From: Apostichopus japonicus
Lineage: Eukaryota > Echinodermata > Holothuroidea > Aspidochirotida > Stichopodidae
Direction of reading: 5' to 3'
DNA length: 64,000 bases
NCBI RefSeq assembly: GCF_037975245.1
Contig: NC_092568.1
Coordinates: 2,480,001 to 2,544,000, forward strand
A program made the translations under genes and the position numbers. Under the pieces are notes generated by a model. That model was not told the origin of the DNA and did not search any database. It saw only the letters and a program-made list of their open reading frames with translations. The stretch's first letter is position 1, and each line of letters opens with the position of its first letter. Of this stretch, positions 1 to 11,471 are shown one piece after another.

Positions 1-1000
1 AATTATCCGTTACTGTTCCTGTGTGAGTTGAACTGTGTGATTATATGATATTTTTGAGCAGTAGGAAGATATTCCAAGTTGAAAAAGGAAATTTCACGCA
101 ATGTGTACATTAAATATGGTATCACCTGGTCAGCTATGTACAAACGGAGCTGTCATCTTGACTTGAACATAGTTCTCCGGGTGATACCATTTCTAATAGG
201 GAAGTACTTCTTGGTCAATTGTCATGACATAATACTGGCAACAGAACATACAGCCCATCTGCAAAAGAGAATCGATTTATATATGATACAAATTTCAATA
301 AGGATCCAGGCATTACCTTACACTTTTTTTTTTTAATAATGAATAATTCTTGATACCAAAAGCATCATCTTATTAGTATTTCCCACAAAAAAAAACCTGG
401 CTATTGTCTTTATATTCACCTTGTGATGAACTATAACCCAATAGAACTCCAGGTTTAGTGCTAGGTAAATTGTGTGCTCTGTATCAAAGAGACTTTGCGG
501 TCTGTATGAGAATTGGCCACATCCTCAATGTGTATGTTTGTGATGTGTTAAAGGGAATCACAATTGTCACTGTTTTAAATGAGGCAATAAAGAAGAAGAA
601 GAAGAAAATATCCAAGTAATGGACAAAGTTGTCTTAAATTTTGGAAGGGTAGTATCAGTACTTAATGGAACTGAATATGTTTAATTTTTCATCTGGTCAA
701 AAAATTTAAGATGATTCGTAGTGTTAGCAGCATAGTACTCAAAGAATACAAATGAGCCTTTTGATGAATGATGCCTTCTGGACATCATCACATCCAACAT
801 TGATAATCTGTTCAAAACATATGCGGTAGCTAAACAGTGTGTATAGACCTGTTTATAGTGCATAGCCGTTCAGGGCTACATGCCATGTGTAATCATGTCT
901 GATTAAACGATTGCAGATGGGCCCCTCCCCCACCCACACCCCATCCCTACCTTTGATTGAGTGAGTGCAAGTAGGTAATCAACCCTCTTTATTTAAAAGA

Positions 1001-2712
1001 ATAGTCCAGATGAAAATTTACTTTCAACTTATGAAAGAAGAGGATATTCTATGGCTTTTTCTAAGCATCCTAGTGAAATTTCCATTCAATTCCTATGTAT
1101 CGCTTTCAAGATAACATTTGAAGTTGACATGTTTTGTACCCAAAGTGAACTTGAAGCAAACAGGTATGATGTCATAAACCCACACATTTAACTGTCAGTG
1201 TGCAAATGTACATCTTACCCGTTTGAATCAAGTTCAATTACGGTATAAAGTGCAAGTTTCTACTATCTGTATCTCCAAAATGTGCAAATTTTACCAGGAT
1301 GCTTACTCTATGTTCCTATTTCATAAATCAGAAATAAATTTCCCCGTGGACTGTCCCTTTCGAAAGAATACAATGTTCAATCTGTCTCTCCTTGAGTAAA
1401 AATATTGTTGTGGCACTCAGTGTAACAGAAATCTGGTTGGAGTGGAATAGTCCTTTAAAAGGAATCTCTTAAAAATCTAATCCTAGTCACAATTTCATTA
1501 GCTGAAATATTGCTGCATCATGTGATGTGATGTTGTTTAACTTTTGTTGGAAAAGGTTCTTCCCATTTTGTGCAAACATATAGCTTAAAATAATTCATTG
1601 TATACCATTGCTCACATTGTGTACATTGCAAAGGCCTACTTACCTCCGTGGACATAATATAAAATGTGTAAAGGCAAGGTGTTTTACAGCCAATACACAC
1701 AAATTTGTATTTTATAAAAGATAAATTCCTATTAAAGGTGAACTTATTTTTAAAAAAAGCTTAAAGAGTTTGTCAGCAGTTCAGGATGGCTTTGTGAAGT
1801 AACTTCATTTTTCACAACCGTGCCATACTATGTGTTGCTTAAAAAATGTATTCAATTTCTCAACCATATCTGTTGCCTTTCCCAATCCCATTGAGCCAAG
1901 CTTTTAGTTTTTCGGCTACTTTTCTCTATCACAAAAGGTTTGGATGTATCGGATACTTTTGTCATCTAGTTTTATGGTTTACTACTTTTAAATTTGTTGT
2001 ATTCAAATTTGATATGTATTCATTCTTGTATTCACTATAATGGTATTCATTGTCAGGTAATTCCACTCAAAAGATATTATTTTGTCTTCTTTGTGATTTT
2101 AAATTATTTCATGACCTAATGTTTCTCAATGTTTAGATATTTAATCTTTCAAAACAGTTTTAAAGCCTTTTGAATATGAAATCAGCTTGGCTTTTTTTAT
2201 CATTGATTTGATCATTTTCATTTTAGTAATAGCATATCACGCTATAGCTTGTTACCATATGAGCACAGTGGAGCCTTCTCCACCTTTAACCAGTCATCCT
2301 ACATCGCTCACTCATCTGGTAAATATTCCCAATTTACCAATTATTAGACTGATCACCTCATCAATACTTTTACCTTTAACCTGATACATTAATAAACTAG
2401 GCATATCACTGAGTCTAAGAGTCAAAGAGTCAAGAAATCCTTTAAGAGAAGGGTATACATATGTCGTACTCAGTTTTGAAGATTAGTTGGATGAAGATTT
2501 TAAAGATTTTTTTTTTTTTAAGTGTTAGCATGCATCTATGATGTCACACATGTTTGCTTCAAGTTCACTTTTGGTACAAAGCATGTCAACATTAAAGCAT
2601 GTTTTTATCTTGAAACCAATACATGTGAATTGGATGCTACTTTCACCTAGATGCTAAGTATATGTTTTAATTTGATTAGTCAAAAACACAATTTTTGCCT
2701 CTGGACTATCCT
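1001..2712. repeat. Two diverged inverted copies of a dispersed repeat
   Basis: A stretch at about 1001-1175 and the reverse complement of about 2538-2712 share a long diverged match. It contains ATAGTCCAGA near one end and GTGAACTTGAAGCAAACA near the other. They flank the exon at 2227-2318, so they lie in introns of the left-edge gene. No terminal repeats or target duplications were found. Confidence 0.55.
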
Positions 2713-3930
2713 TTCTAGTGGTCTGACCTTCATAGTTTAAGTTTAAAGCCTTCTGTGTTTTTAATTTCATTTAAAATAGCTTTTCTGCATTTTTTCTTAT
2801 ATGCTCCTGTAAGTTTCTGTTTTTGTCTTTTCATACAACGTCAAGACAACTAAATTTGCCGACAAATTTGACATAGGTTCTGAATATTTATATCCTCTTA
2901 TTAGTATTTATTAAGCAGTAAATAAGAAAATTTTCTTTCTGGTCAATCTCGACAAAAGCAACAGAAAATATGTTTTCGGGTCAAACTGCGACGGGAAATT
3001 TTAAATTTCTCTCATCTTTTAAAGTTGTACAATGGTTTTCATGCAATGTTGTTTCATGTTGCAATTTCTTTCATACAACCTTTTATATCTCACGTTTGTA
3101 AGAGCACATTTTCTCCCTTTATCAAATTCACCCTATTCTGACCATTTTCAGCTAGGCTTTTTTAATGTTTTTTTTGTACCTTGCGTTAACAACGCCAAAC
3201 TAACTGCAGTACTAGTACTCACTAACCTAACTTTTTTTATATAAGTCCTATTCAGTTTGGCCATCTTAATTCAGTGTCCCGAAAATAGAAACGTTGTTCC
3301 CCCTTGTGATGTACTGCCATGACATAAGTTTTCTTCTTATTCTATTCATTAAAATATGTGGAATTCATTTGTAAATACATATTGTATGTGTATACCACAA
3401 CACTATTTTTATATATCATGAATTTATTAAATAGGCCAGTATTACCCCGATGGCTCAAAAAAAAAAAAGTATATCGTTAGGGAGTGACAATAATAAGGAG
3501 AGTTATGAGAGTTAAGGAGAGTTATGAACGGTTACGTACTGAATGTCTGTGTAAACATTTTAGAGACAAAGAAGGAGATTATTTGTTGGATTTTTGTCCG
3601 TGAAATGAAATGAGAGATAAAAAAGAACTGGTGTATTTTACTCAAGCCGATTACTTTGTAATGATTCTTTTGTTTCCTTGTCCATATTTTTCCTACTAAT
3701 ACGTTTGCTATCATAAGCAATATTCCCTCAAAGGCAAGAGGCCTCCACCAACACCTCCAAGCAAGACACAACAACATTTAAATTTTCATGTCATGCCTGT
3801 GAAACTAATTAAGGGAGGTGGAATGATGATGCATGTGACCACAGTGGGTGCTAATCCGTCACTGAATGCAAGAGCTAAAACCTATATAGATCCCTCTCGT
3901 CATTCTCTTAATATGTTCACCGGAAGCTAA
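2227..3930 (+). CDS. Last two coding exons of an unrecognised gene
   Basis: Two exons can be joined in phase: 2227-2318 (acceptor TTTTAG, donor CTG|GTAAAT) and 3734-3930 (acceptor CAAAG, preceded by a TACTAAT branch-like sequence; stop TAA 3928-3930). Exon one is 92 nt in phase 2-in, 1-out, and the next exon supplies exactly the two missing bases. The joined tail is about 95 residues: SRYSLLPYEHSG, then a proline-rich RPPPTPPSK linker, then KLIKGGGMMMHVTTVG and a C-terminus ending NMFTGS. Composition and phase agreement argue for real coding sequence, but I do not recognise the family. Bases 1-22 end at a GTGAG donor in a compatible phase and could be the preceding exon. Two AATAAA hexamers at 5099-5108 would allow a 3' UTR of about 1.2 kb. 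The exons could also belong to two different transcripts. Confidence 0.55.
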
Positions 3931-6216
3931 TGATTATCAGTGCTTCCTCTTCAAATATGCTCAAATGTTTACAAGAATGTTATTGCCACCCTGAAACGTA
4001 TTTCTCTCATGAAGTTACTTCATTTTCTGACTTAACCACCTTCCTTCTCCCTCTCAAACCAGGGAACAAGTTGGAGGGTCAGACCATTCGTGGAAAGTGC
4101 CTCAATTGTTTAAATCTACTAATATTTAGCATGTTAAATTTTGATGCGAATAGCGGTGATCTTTTCACTATGACAAGAGAACAGTTATCTCTGTAGGGAG
4201 ATAACTAGCTGTCTCCGTATATCGTTTGGAACAATAGCAACCACAGTGAACTCGTTCAGTGAAGAACATTGACATTTCCAGGAATTGGCGGGAGTTTGTC
4301 TGGACGGCAGACGACACCATGGGGTACTTATGATTAATAGCAGCTGCAGTTAACCGACACTCGTAAACTAAAGTCGAAATTAATGTAGTTAGAATATCAA
4401 TACTCAATATACATGAATTAACTATCAGATAGAGTAATGACGTAATTGGGCTTTGCGTTGAGAGGGCTGGGAGGGTTTGAATCATACTGGTGTCAAAAAT
4501 GAGCAATCCTTCCCGATCACGCTACTAAACTCTTCCAGAATAATATCCACATGACTGCTTCTGATTCTATTAATGAGTACTTGATGGCCGATCACTAACA
4601 CGACCAGACCTCGATCTCACCGTTCTTTTACTTAAATGCGGAACTTCCGGGAAGGCTCCTTCTTCATGCAGTTTGTTTTGAAACAAAAATGCAATTTTTT
4701 AAAGAAAAGTACGATCAGTTCACTTGGCTATCAGCTAAGCATATAACATCTCCAGTCCTTTGCTGAGGGTCGAAGTCTGTTATTATGCACTAAAAAACAT
4801 GCGCAAAATACAGCACAAATAGATCACATAAACATAATGATTTTGATAGATGATATATTTAGAAAATATATTACAAGGGTTTATTTATGGGTGTGAGGAT
4901 GAATTGTGTCTTTGGTTTTACGACTGTATACATATTTTGCTCGGCAACACATCCCGTTGTTAACACACCGAAACAGACGCAGTAGTCTACATGTAAGAAA
5001 TGCTTCCTTTTCGACAAGACTTGAGTACAGTCCATCATATGGGGATGGTATTAATGATTCAGTGTGACGTCACCATTAATGTGTCGGACGGTAATTTAAT
5101 AAATAAAGTAGTGAATAATATAACAAAGTTCGGCTTGCATTGTGTTTTCTTGTATAACACAGATAAGATGTACCAAATAATATCTCTTTGGTTATTCAAC
5201 ATTTCAGAGTTACCTGCAACACCTCTTGTAGTTGGAATGTGGAATGACACAAATGCACAAATGCAACGAAATGCGAGATACTTTATTAAAATGTAACAAA
5301 ATGTCGTTCTATGCCTTCGGTGGGATTACACGGGTTGCAAGGGAGAGCAGAAAAAAGTTGGATTTACATCAGGTGCTGTGCAAAACAGAACCCTAAAACA
5401 ATATTCTTCAAAATCATCACAGTGTGGTCAAATTGTACGGACTCCGAATCCGACGACCTTACACCGTTCCGGCGCTATTTTCACAATTAGATATCCCTAG
5501 TAATAGCGGCCTTGTCAGACCTACAGTGAGGTAAAACTCCCCTTACCCTCATTAAAATTTGTTTACACCCCCCCCCCCCCACCCACCTCCAGCAACTTCT
5601 AACCGACCAACAGCCTTACAACTTTTCAAGACTAAAACAAGTCGATATTCATACCACAGAAACAAATGTTAAGTATCAATTACATAGAAAAGTTTTAAAA
5701 TCGTGAAAATGTTATCCTAGGACGGCTATGCGTAGTGGCATTGCAGTTCAAGATCATCACTATTGGTCGCAATTTAAGCATGATAGAAATTGCTAGAAGT
5801 TTCAAAGTACTTTCCTTTGTGATTCTGTGTCTCCGAATTATTATTCATCATACAATTAGGAGCGTTAAATTAGACAATGAAATGTTACAGTGATGTGGAG
5901 CGTGTCCGTAAACCTGGCATTATTTGATTTTCTTAGTATTTTTTTTAAACGAATACTGATAACCTTTAATGGGTTCGATTATGGGCATGTACGCAGAACA
6001 CTTTCTGTCTATACGGTCTTGACAATCATTATATTGCACAGAAATGTTATATTCAAAGCCGAAATAAGGTATAATAGACATATCTGATAAAATGTATCAT
6101 TATCTTTCTTTCAATTAGATAAACAATTCTGAGGTAAAGTGACGTGCTTATTCAGAAATATTCTGATTATTTGTGATGAACTTTCCATATGTGTATCACC
6201 ATGAAATTATCCCCCT
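3931..6216. other. Intergenic region between two convergent genes
   Basis: No convincing coding exon on either strand. It probably carries the 3' UTRs of the plus-strand gene ending at 3930 and of the minus-strand gene ending at 6217. Overlapping AATAAA signals on the plus strand occur at 5099-5108. TTTATT, a minus-strand poly(A) signal, occurs near 4879 and 5283. A 9-bp perfect hairpin (AGTTATCTC / GAGATAACT) lies at 4183-4206. A poly-C run sits near 5570. Confidence 0.5.
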
Positions 6217-9200
6217 TCAAATGTCGTTCACTTGGTTACCGTTCGAGTCTGATTGGAGCCGAGCATTTGTTCCATTAGGAATGTTTATTTCACTGTTTGT
6301 TTTATTGGGTCCTTCATAAGATGCTAACTCATCCAGTCTCTCTTGGGCTCTTCGCTCTCTTGATGCCTTCAAGAGATCCTCAGTTCGTCGTTTCGCTTCT
6401 GCGCTCCTTTCCATAATGGCGTGAGTTCTCTCTATTAATCGATCGGCTTGCTTCACCATCTGTTCTGGCGTCCCTGTATAATCATAAATAAGATGGAAGC
6501 GAAAAAAGAAAAAGAAAACAGTTACAAATAATACCTCGTCAACGAGACAAAAATGGCAACTTCAGACTTAAAGCCATTTAGAATAAAGACATTGCGACTG
6601 TAGGCTATGTTTGTTTTGGACATTCTGGACATTAATTATGAGTGAGGTCGCAATCTATAAAACAAATCAAATGATCCCACTGACACGGCTTAAAGTGGAG
6701 CAGTTTAAAACTCCAAAGCCTGCTAGTTTCCCAAATCCCCCCCCCCCCCCCATTAATAGGGGGAATGTTCAAATTATATTCTTTTTATGAAAAATAGAAA
6801 CCATCGTGTGTTGCCAATTAAATGTACGCGTAAATGCTACATAGATGCCGCTGGTGTTTAAAACTCTATAGTCGAGAACGTCACACCTACTTTTAAGTGA
6901 GGCGAAGGCTTCCGCTTTACTTCTAGGGGAACCGAATGGTGAGGTATTAACAACAGAGCTACCCCTCCTAACAGGGGACCATTCTCGGGAAAGAGTTGGA
7001 GTCGCTGGATTACTACTCCTTCGGTGAGGTGACCAATCGCTCCTAAACCTTGACAGCTCGCTTGTCCTTCGACATGGCGACCAATCACGAGGTGTCAGAC
7101 GGTTATGTTCTCTACGAGTTTTTCGGATGGGAGACCAGTCCCTCTCTAAGCCTACATCTAAATTGAGGTCCGTTGCCTGCCTTGACGGAGTACTGCTGTT
7201 CGTTGGAGTGACCACTGTTGCCATCGTAAATATACTGTCCGAACTTAATATTTAATTTCAGACTTACAAGTGCATTAGATCCAACAATGCTATAGACGTG
7301 TAATTAACGGTATAGCATAATTATTCACAATGACTTCTAACGGCAACAAAAGAAGTAATAATAGCCTTATATGTTATATGTTACGTCGGTGCGATGTTAA
7401 ATTGATATCTGCATGTATCCCATCCACGATAAATCCAAAGACACAGATCATGAGAAAGTTGGTTCAACTCAAAACATATGAATTAAGCTAAGTGTGATAC
7501 CCAGCTGGCTGTCTTTCCATTTGAATGTACAAGTTATTACGCAAGTTTCTCTTCCGAGCAATCAGCAGGTGGTGTATATATACATTTCAAGCTCACGGTT
7601 AAAGTATTAAGGTTTCGAACAATATTAGATCCCGATCCGATTCTCCAGAGGTAATAAATGTATTTAGAGATACTTATTAAGAAAAAGTCACCCAGGAAAG
7701 AACCTGGGCACGAAAACCAAACTACCAAACGACTGATCCGCTCCCAGCCCCAGAGGTAATAAATGTATTTAGAGATAGATCATGGTTCGTTCCCGAAGGC
7801 ACTTTTCACGACGGTCTGCTCTCAACATTGATATGTTTGGACCACCTCTACTCTATACACAACATCTACGCACCTTCATTGAGTAATTCAATTGTCTGCA
7901 CCATTATTCTACTGTTTCTATACTCCTTGTGTCGTGAAAATACTCTATCGATCGCTTTTTTCAAATCCAACACAAATCGATATTCTGGCAGGTCAGTAAC
8001 AGGTCAACTAACCAAATGATTACGTAACCTCCTTCAGTGATACGTCACTACAAAAAATGCACCTAATAATCAAACTAGGGATAATGTATACGTAGGGATA
8101 ATGTATAGGTTTTATACGAAGGAAAGTGCATTTTCATGAAGAACAGAACACTTTTCCTTCAAATAGGCCTATGTCAGCTAAAATGTGGATAATTTGATGT
8201 AAATTTTGAGTCTATGTTGAAAATACATGAGTGCATTACGTAATGTATACCTAGCGAGATGTTCTTCCTGTTACGAAGGGTATTCCCCCATTAAATTCAC
8301 GCGGATTATGTGTACGCAGAGAACTAACTATAAGTCAGTCTTGATACTGCCTACTGCAAAGACAGACAAAGACTCGTGAGAACATTTTTCTCGCAGAGTT
8401 TTCAATAAATGGAATGGTGTACCTGAGCTGGTTGTGCTAGCCGGAAACGGTCAGTGGGTTTCAGAATGCTTTAGACAAGTATTTTAAGAATTTCCATAGG
8501 ATTCACGTTTTCAGTGTAAAGCTTCATTTTCTCTCGTGGGATTAAATTAAGTTTTCTGTGTTAAGCTCTTTTTCGTAAGGCTCAATTTTTCTGTGTTAAG
8601 TTTTGTTCTTCATGTAGGGTCCCAGATGAGAGAACTATCCCATTTGTTCTTTTTTTTCAACTTAACTGAAATAAGCACAAAAATAGATAATGTTCATCCG
8701 TTTCATTAAAACCGAAGGAATACCTGATAAATAGTCGAAGAATTTTTTAAGAAGTAGGTTTCTAAAAGTGAGTTAATTTAATAAAGTCATTGTTTTCCTT
8801 ATATCTTCTGTTCAAAATATCGTCATATCACTGAAATTCAGGCGGAAAATATCCGCGTTTTCCCATGAGCGGTTTCAAAACAGTAGCTAACCCTGTTAAA
8901 GCGTGTAAACGCAAACTACCGCGTAAACTTGATATTTTTGTCCCCATTTTCTGTTATTCCTAATTGGTTGCCAAAATTTGAGGTGCCGTCATGGGAAATA
9001 CCAAACATACCAACATATCAAATGAGTACAAAACAGCTCGTGTAAAATAATTTGACATCTTACTCATATCACCATATCTATAGTATCTACCCATCCTCAC
9101 CTTCCCTCCCAAATTGGCGGTTAATTTGTCGGAATCTAGTATATATAGGTCATTTTCTTCCATCCATGAAACCATATATCTGGTCAATCAATAACTATTC

Positions 9201-11471
9201 ACCGTGACTCTCAGGCATTATTAGCAAGGACCAACCGGCGGCGCTAGGGTAAATATACCAGCTGTTTGGTACCTCAACCTAGCAGCTTACCGGTTCCGAA
9301 CCAGAAAGCCGGCAATCCAATCCGCCCAGGCAATAACCTCTGAGACCAACCATGGCTAGATGTGAGCCTGTGAGGCGAGGAAAATATTTCTTTATGGCCT
9401 ATTTCCAAGGGCGGCGGAACCGGGGGGGCACAGGGGGCACGTGCCCCCCCCACTTTTCCTCAGGTTAAAAATGTGCCCTTTTTCTACATTAAAATTTCTA
9501 AAAAAAAAAAAGAGTTTACAAAGAGAAACCCACGTCTATTGAAATATTTCGGGAAGTTTTATATGTTTACTACCATAGGCGTAGGGGCCCAATTTGATTT
9601 GGGGGGCTGTAACACTTGCCCGAAGAATATTACCCAAATTTTTCGCGCGCTCCGCGCGCGTTCAACATGTTAATGTGCATATCATATAGGCATGCATCGG
9701 TTATTACATCGCATGCCAATAAAATACAATCATTTGCCGTGTTATTACCCTTCTATATTGGTTAGAATTATTGGGAAAGTCATTACAACAATCATGATCA
9801 TAATAATATCAGTATAACAATTGAAAACACATAGCAAATTATTTTTCTTTCAGTAGGTGCCCGAAAAATTCTCAGCATATTGCCCGAATTTTCACAAAAA
9901 TTTTGGGTTGGGGGCCCCCCGCCTCCTACGCCTATGTTTACTACCACAAGGCTTCTAACATTCTGGTGGGTGCCATTATGCATATTCAATTTGCCAAAAA
10001 AATCCTACTGCATTTCCAAAAATGCATTGCTATATTACATTGTGACTTTGTAATAAGCAGAAGCCATTTATAGCCTACTATAAATAATGAGTATAGTTTT
10101 AATATCCAATAACCTACCCCATCCTTTCGTATTTTGACATATTTCATTTGCTTTCATGCATGTATCGATCGCGTGTGCAGGGACTTGGACTTGATAATGA
10201 TTTCACCTCATTTTGTCTCGAAAGAAAACTTGTTCCTTGTTTCCCAATTTGCACATTGGATATTGCAGTGCTAGTATGCATTGTTTCCTTGAGGGGGGGG
10301 GGGGGGGCGTTGATGCAGTGATGTGTATACGCAAATAAGATAATACAATAAGAATTATAAAGGGTACTAAATATCAGGCTGCATCAGTCCAATCGAATTT
10401 CTATAAAGTGCCCTTCGACGTTGGTGCCCCCCCAGATTAAAAGTACTTCCGCCGCCCTTGCCTATTTCTCCGAGCCCTCTGCATTTCTTGACTCCGGGCC
10501 TCTGTGCTTTACCACCCTTTCATCCCCTGCCCACCCCTTACGTCAGGGCTGACTGTAATCTTGGGCCCAACATATTACTTACTATGCAATTCTGCAGATG
10601 ACACTCTTCTAGGGCTGTATCGTGCTGACGTCAGAGGGCTGACCCTTGGAGAAACAGGAAATTGATGGATTAGCTCCGTGACTTCAGGGAAAGTTTGGCT
10701 ACTTTGATCTATCATACTTGAACCAGAAGACGTGGTTGAGCTGCGGCGATGTCGTCTGAAGACTTCCATATCGCTAGAATCAACCCGTGACAAATCTAAC
10801 TTCACTTGTGGGATTACTTCCAGATCGTTATCAACAATTCTACTTTCTCGCTGAACTGCTTTGCCAGCAACGTCAGAGTCGTTATCATTATTGCATTCGC
10901 CGCCACTAAACATGTCGTCGCAGTCCGTTTGACCGTTTCGCAACACCTCAGGATGTCCATTGGCTGAAAGTTTAGGTAAAGATCGTTTGTTGATCTTGGT
11001 CTCGAAATTAAAAACGCCATTCGGGTCAGTAGCGTCGCTAGGTTTACTATTAACCGCAGGCGAATCGTTTAACACATCATCCGGAACGCTTACTGAGTCT
11101 TCGGTATGATCTTTCTGCACAGTAGAAAACGCTGACTTTTGTCCATTTACATTGCGATTTAGTGCGACTTCATGGAATTCGTTATGTGAGACATTTACAT
11201 TGGGCTCGTTGGCAGGAAACGAAACCGACTCAACCGGTGTAATATCGCAGTGTCCTTCCGCTGTGTTACTCTCCACTGATTCATTACCATTATAAGAAAT
11301 ATTTTGCTTCCCTTTTCTGAATTGACACCGCGGTGTATCGATTTCTTCCAAGATATTTTCGGAATCAGAATCAGTAAATTTAACATCTTCATTTATAACA
11401 GTTGTCTTCCCGATGACGACCATATCCTCGTCCACGACGGGGATTTGCTTTTCACAAACAACTCCTGTCAT
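6217..11471 (-). CDS. Unrecognised disordered protein with four WSP motifs and a C-terminal helix
   Basis: Three exons on the minus strand: 11471-10583, 7214-6891 and 6473-6217, giving 489 residues. An in-frame TAA just upstream of the ATG supports the start. The donors are CATA|GTAAGT and AAAA|GTAGGT, and phases match across both junctions. Residues 1-296 are acidic, Ser/Asn-rich and low in hydrophobics, ending in a basic Ser-Pro-rich segment with RRHRRSS and SPRVSP. Exon 2 holds four spaced motifs DWSPIRK, DWSPCRR, DWSPHRR and EWSPVRR (Trp 323, 341, 357, 375), which look like substrates of proline-directed or basophilic kinases. Exon 3 begins with about 45 residues of charged helix or coiled coil (EQMVKQADRLIERTHAIMER onward), then a polar tail ending VNDI. 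I do not recognise the family; a cytoskeletal or scaffold role is only a guess. Extra small exons in the 3.4-kb first intron cannot be excluded. Confidence 0.72.
7645..7777 (-). repeat. 77-bp tRNA-like insertion between 28-bp direct repeats
   Basis: A 28-bp sequence beginning CCAGAGGTAATAAATGTATT is present at 7645-7672 and repeated exactly at 7750-7777. The 77 bases between them, read on the minus strand, contain a T-arm-like hairpin (CCCAGG TTCTTT CCTGGG) next to a B-box-like GGTTCTTTCC, then a T-rich tail. This arrangement suits a short tRNA-derived retroposed copy with target-site duplications, in intron 1 of the minus-strand gene. A tandem duplication with a 105-bp period is the alternative. 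Confidence 0.45.
9406..10460. mobile_element. Non-autonomous hAT-like transposon, CAAGGGCGGCGGAA ends
   Basis: Terminal inverted repeats start CAAGGGCGGCGGAA at 9406 and end with the complement at 10460. They are flanked by the 8-bp duplication CCTATTTC (9398-9405 and 10461-10468). Poly-G/poly-C runs lie near both ends. It has no transposase reading frame and is interrupted by a second element at 9574-9936. A related copy in the opposite orientation is at 55128-55998. The element sits in intron 1 of the minus-strand gene at 6.2-11.5 kb. The 8-bp duplication points to the hAT superfamily; assignment is by inference. Confidence 0.85.
9574..9936. mobile_element. hAT-like MITE, CATAGGCGTAG family, copy 1
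   Basis: Terminal inverted repeats are CATAGGCGTAG at 9574 and CTACGCCTATG ending at 9936, flanked by TTTACTAC at 9566-9573 and 9937-9944. It holds one copy of the roughly 84-bp internal unit containing TTCGGGCA / AATATGCTGAGAA (here on the minus strand) and a GC-rich palindromic patch GCGCGCTCCGCGCGC near 9645. It is non-coding and inserted inside the element at 9406-10460. Copies 2 and 3 are at 39296-40405 and 63425-63929. Confidence 0.88.

Noticed and set aside
4168-4506. 112-codon minus-strand frame in the convergent intergenic region
   Set aside because: No recognisable domain, no splice partners, composition typical of random open frame.
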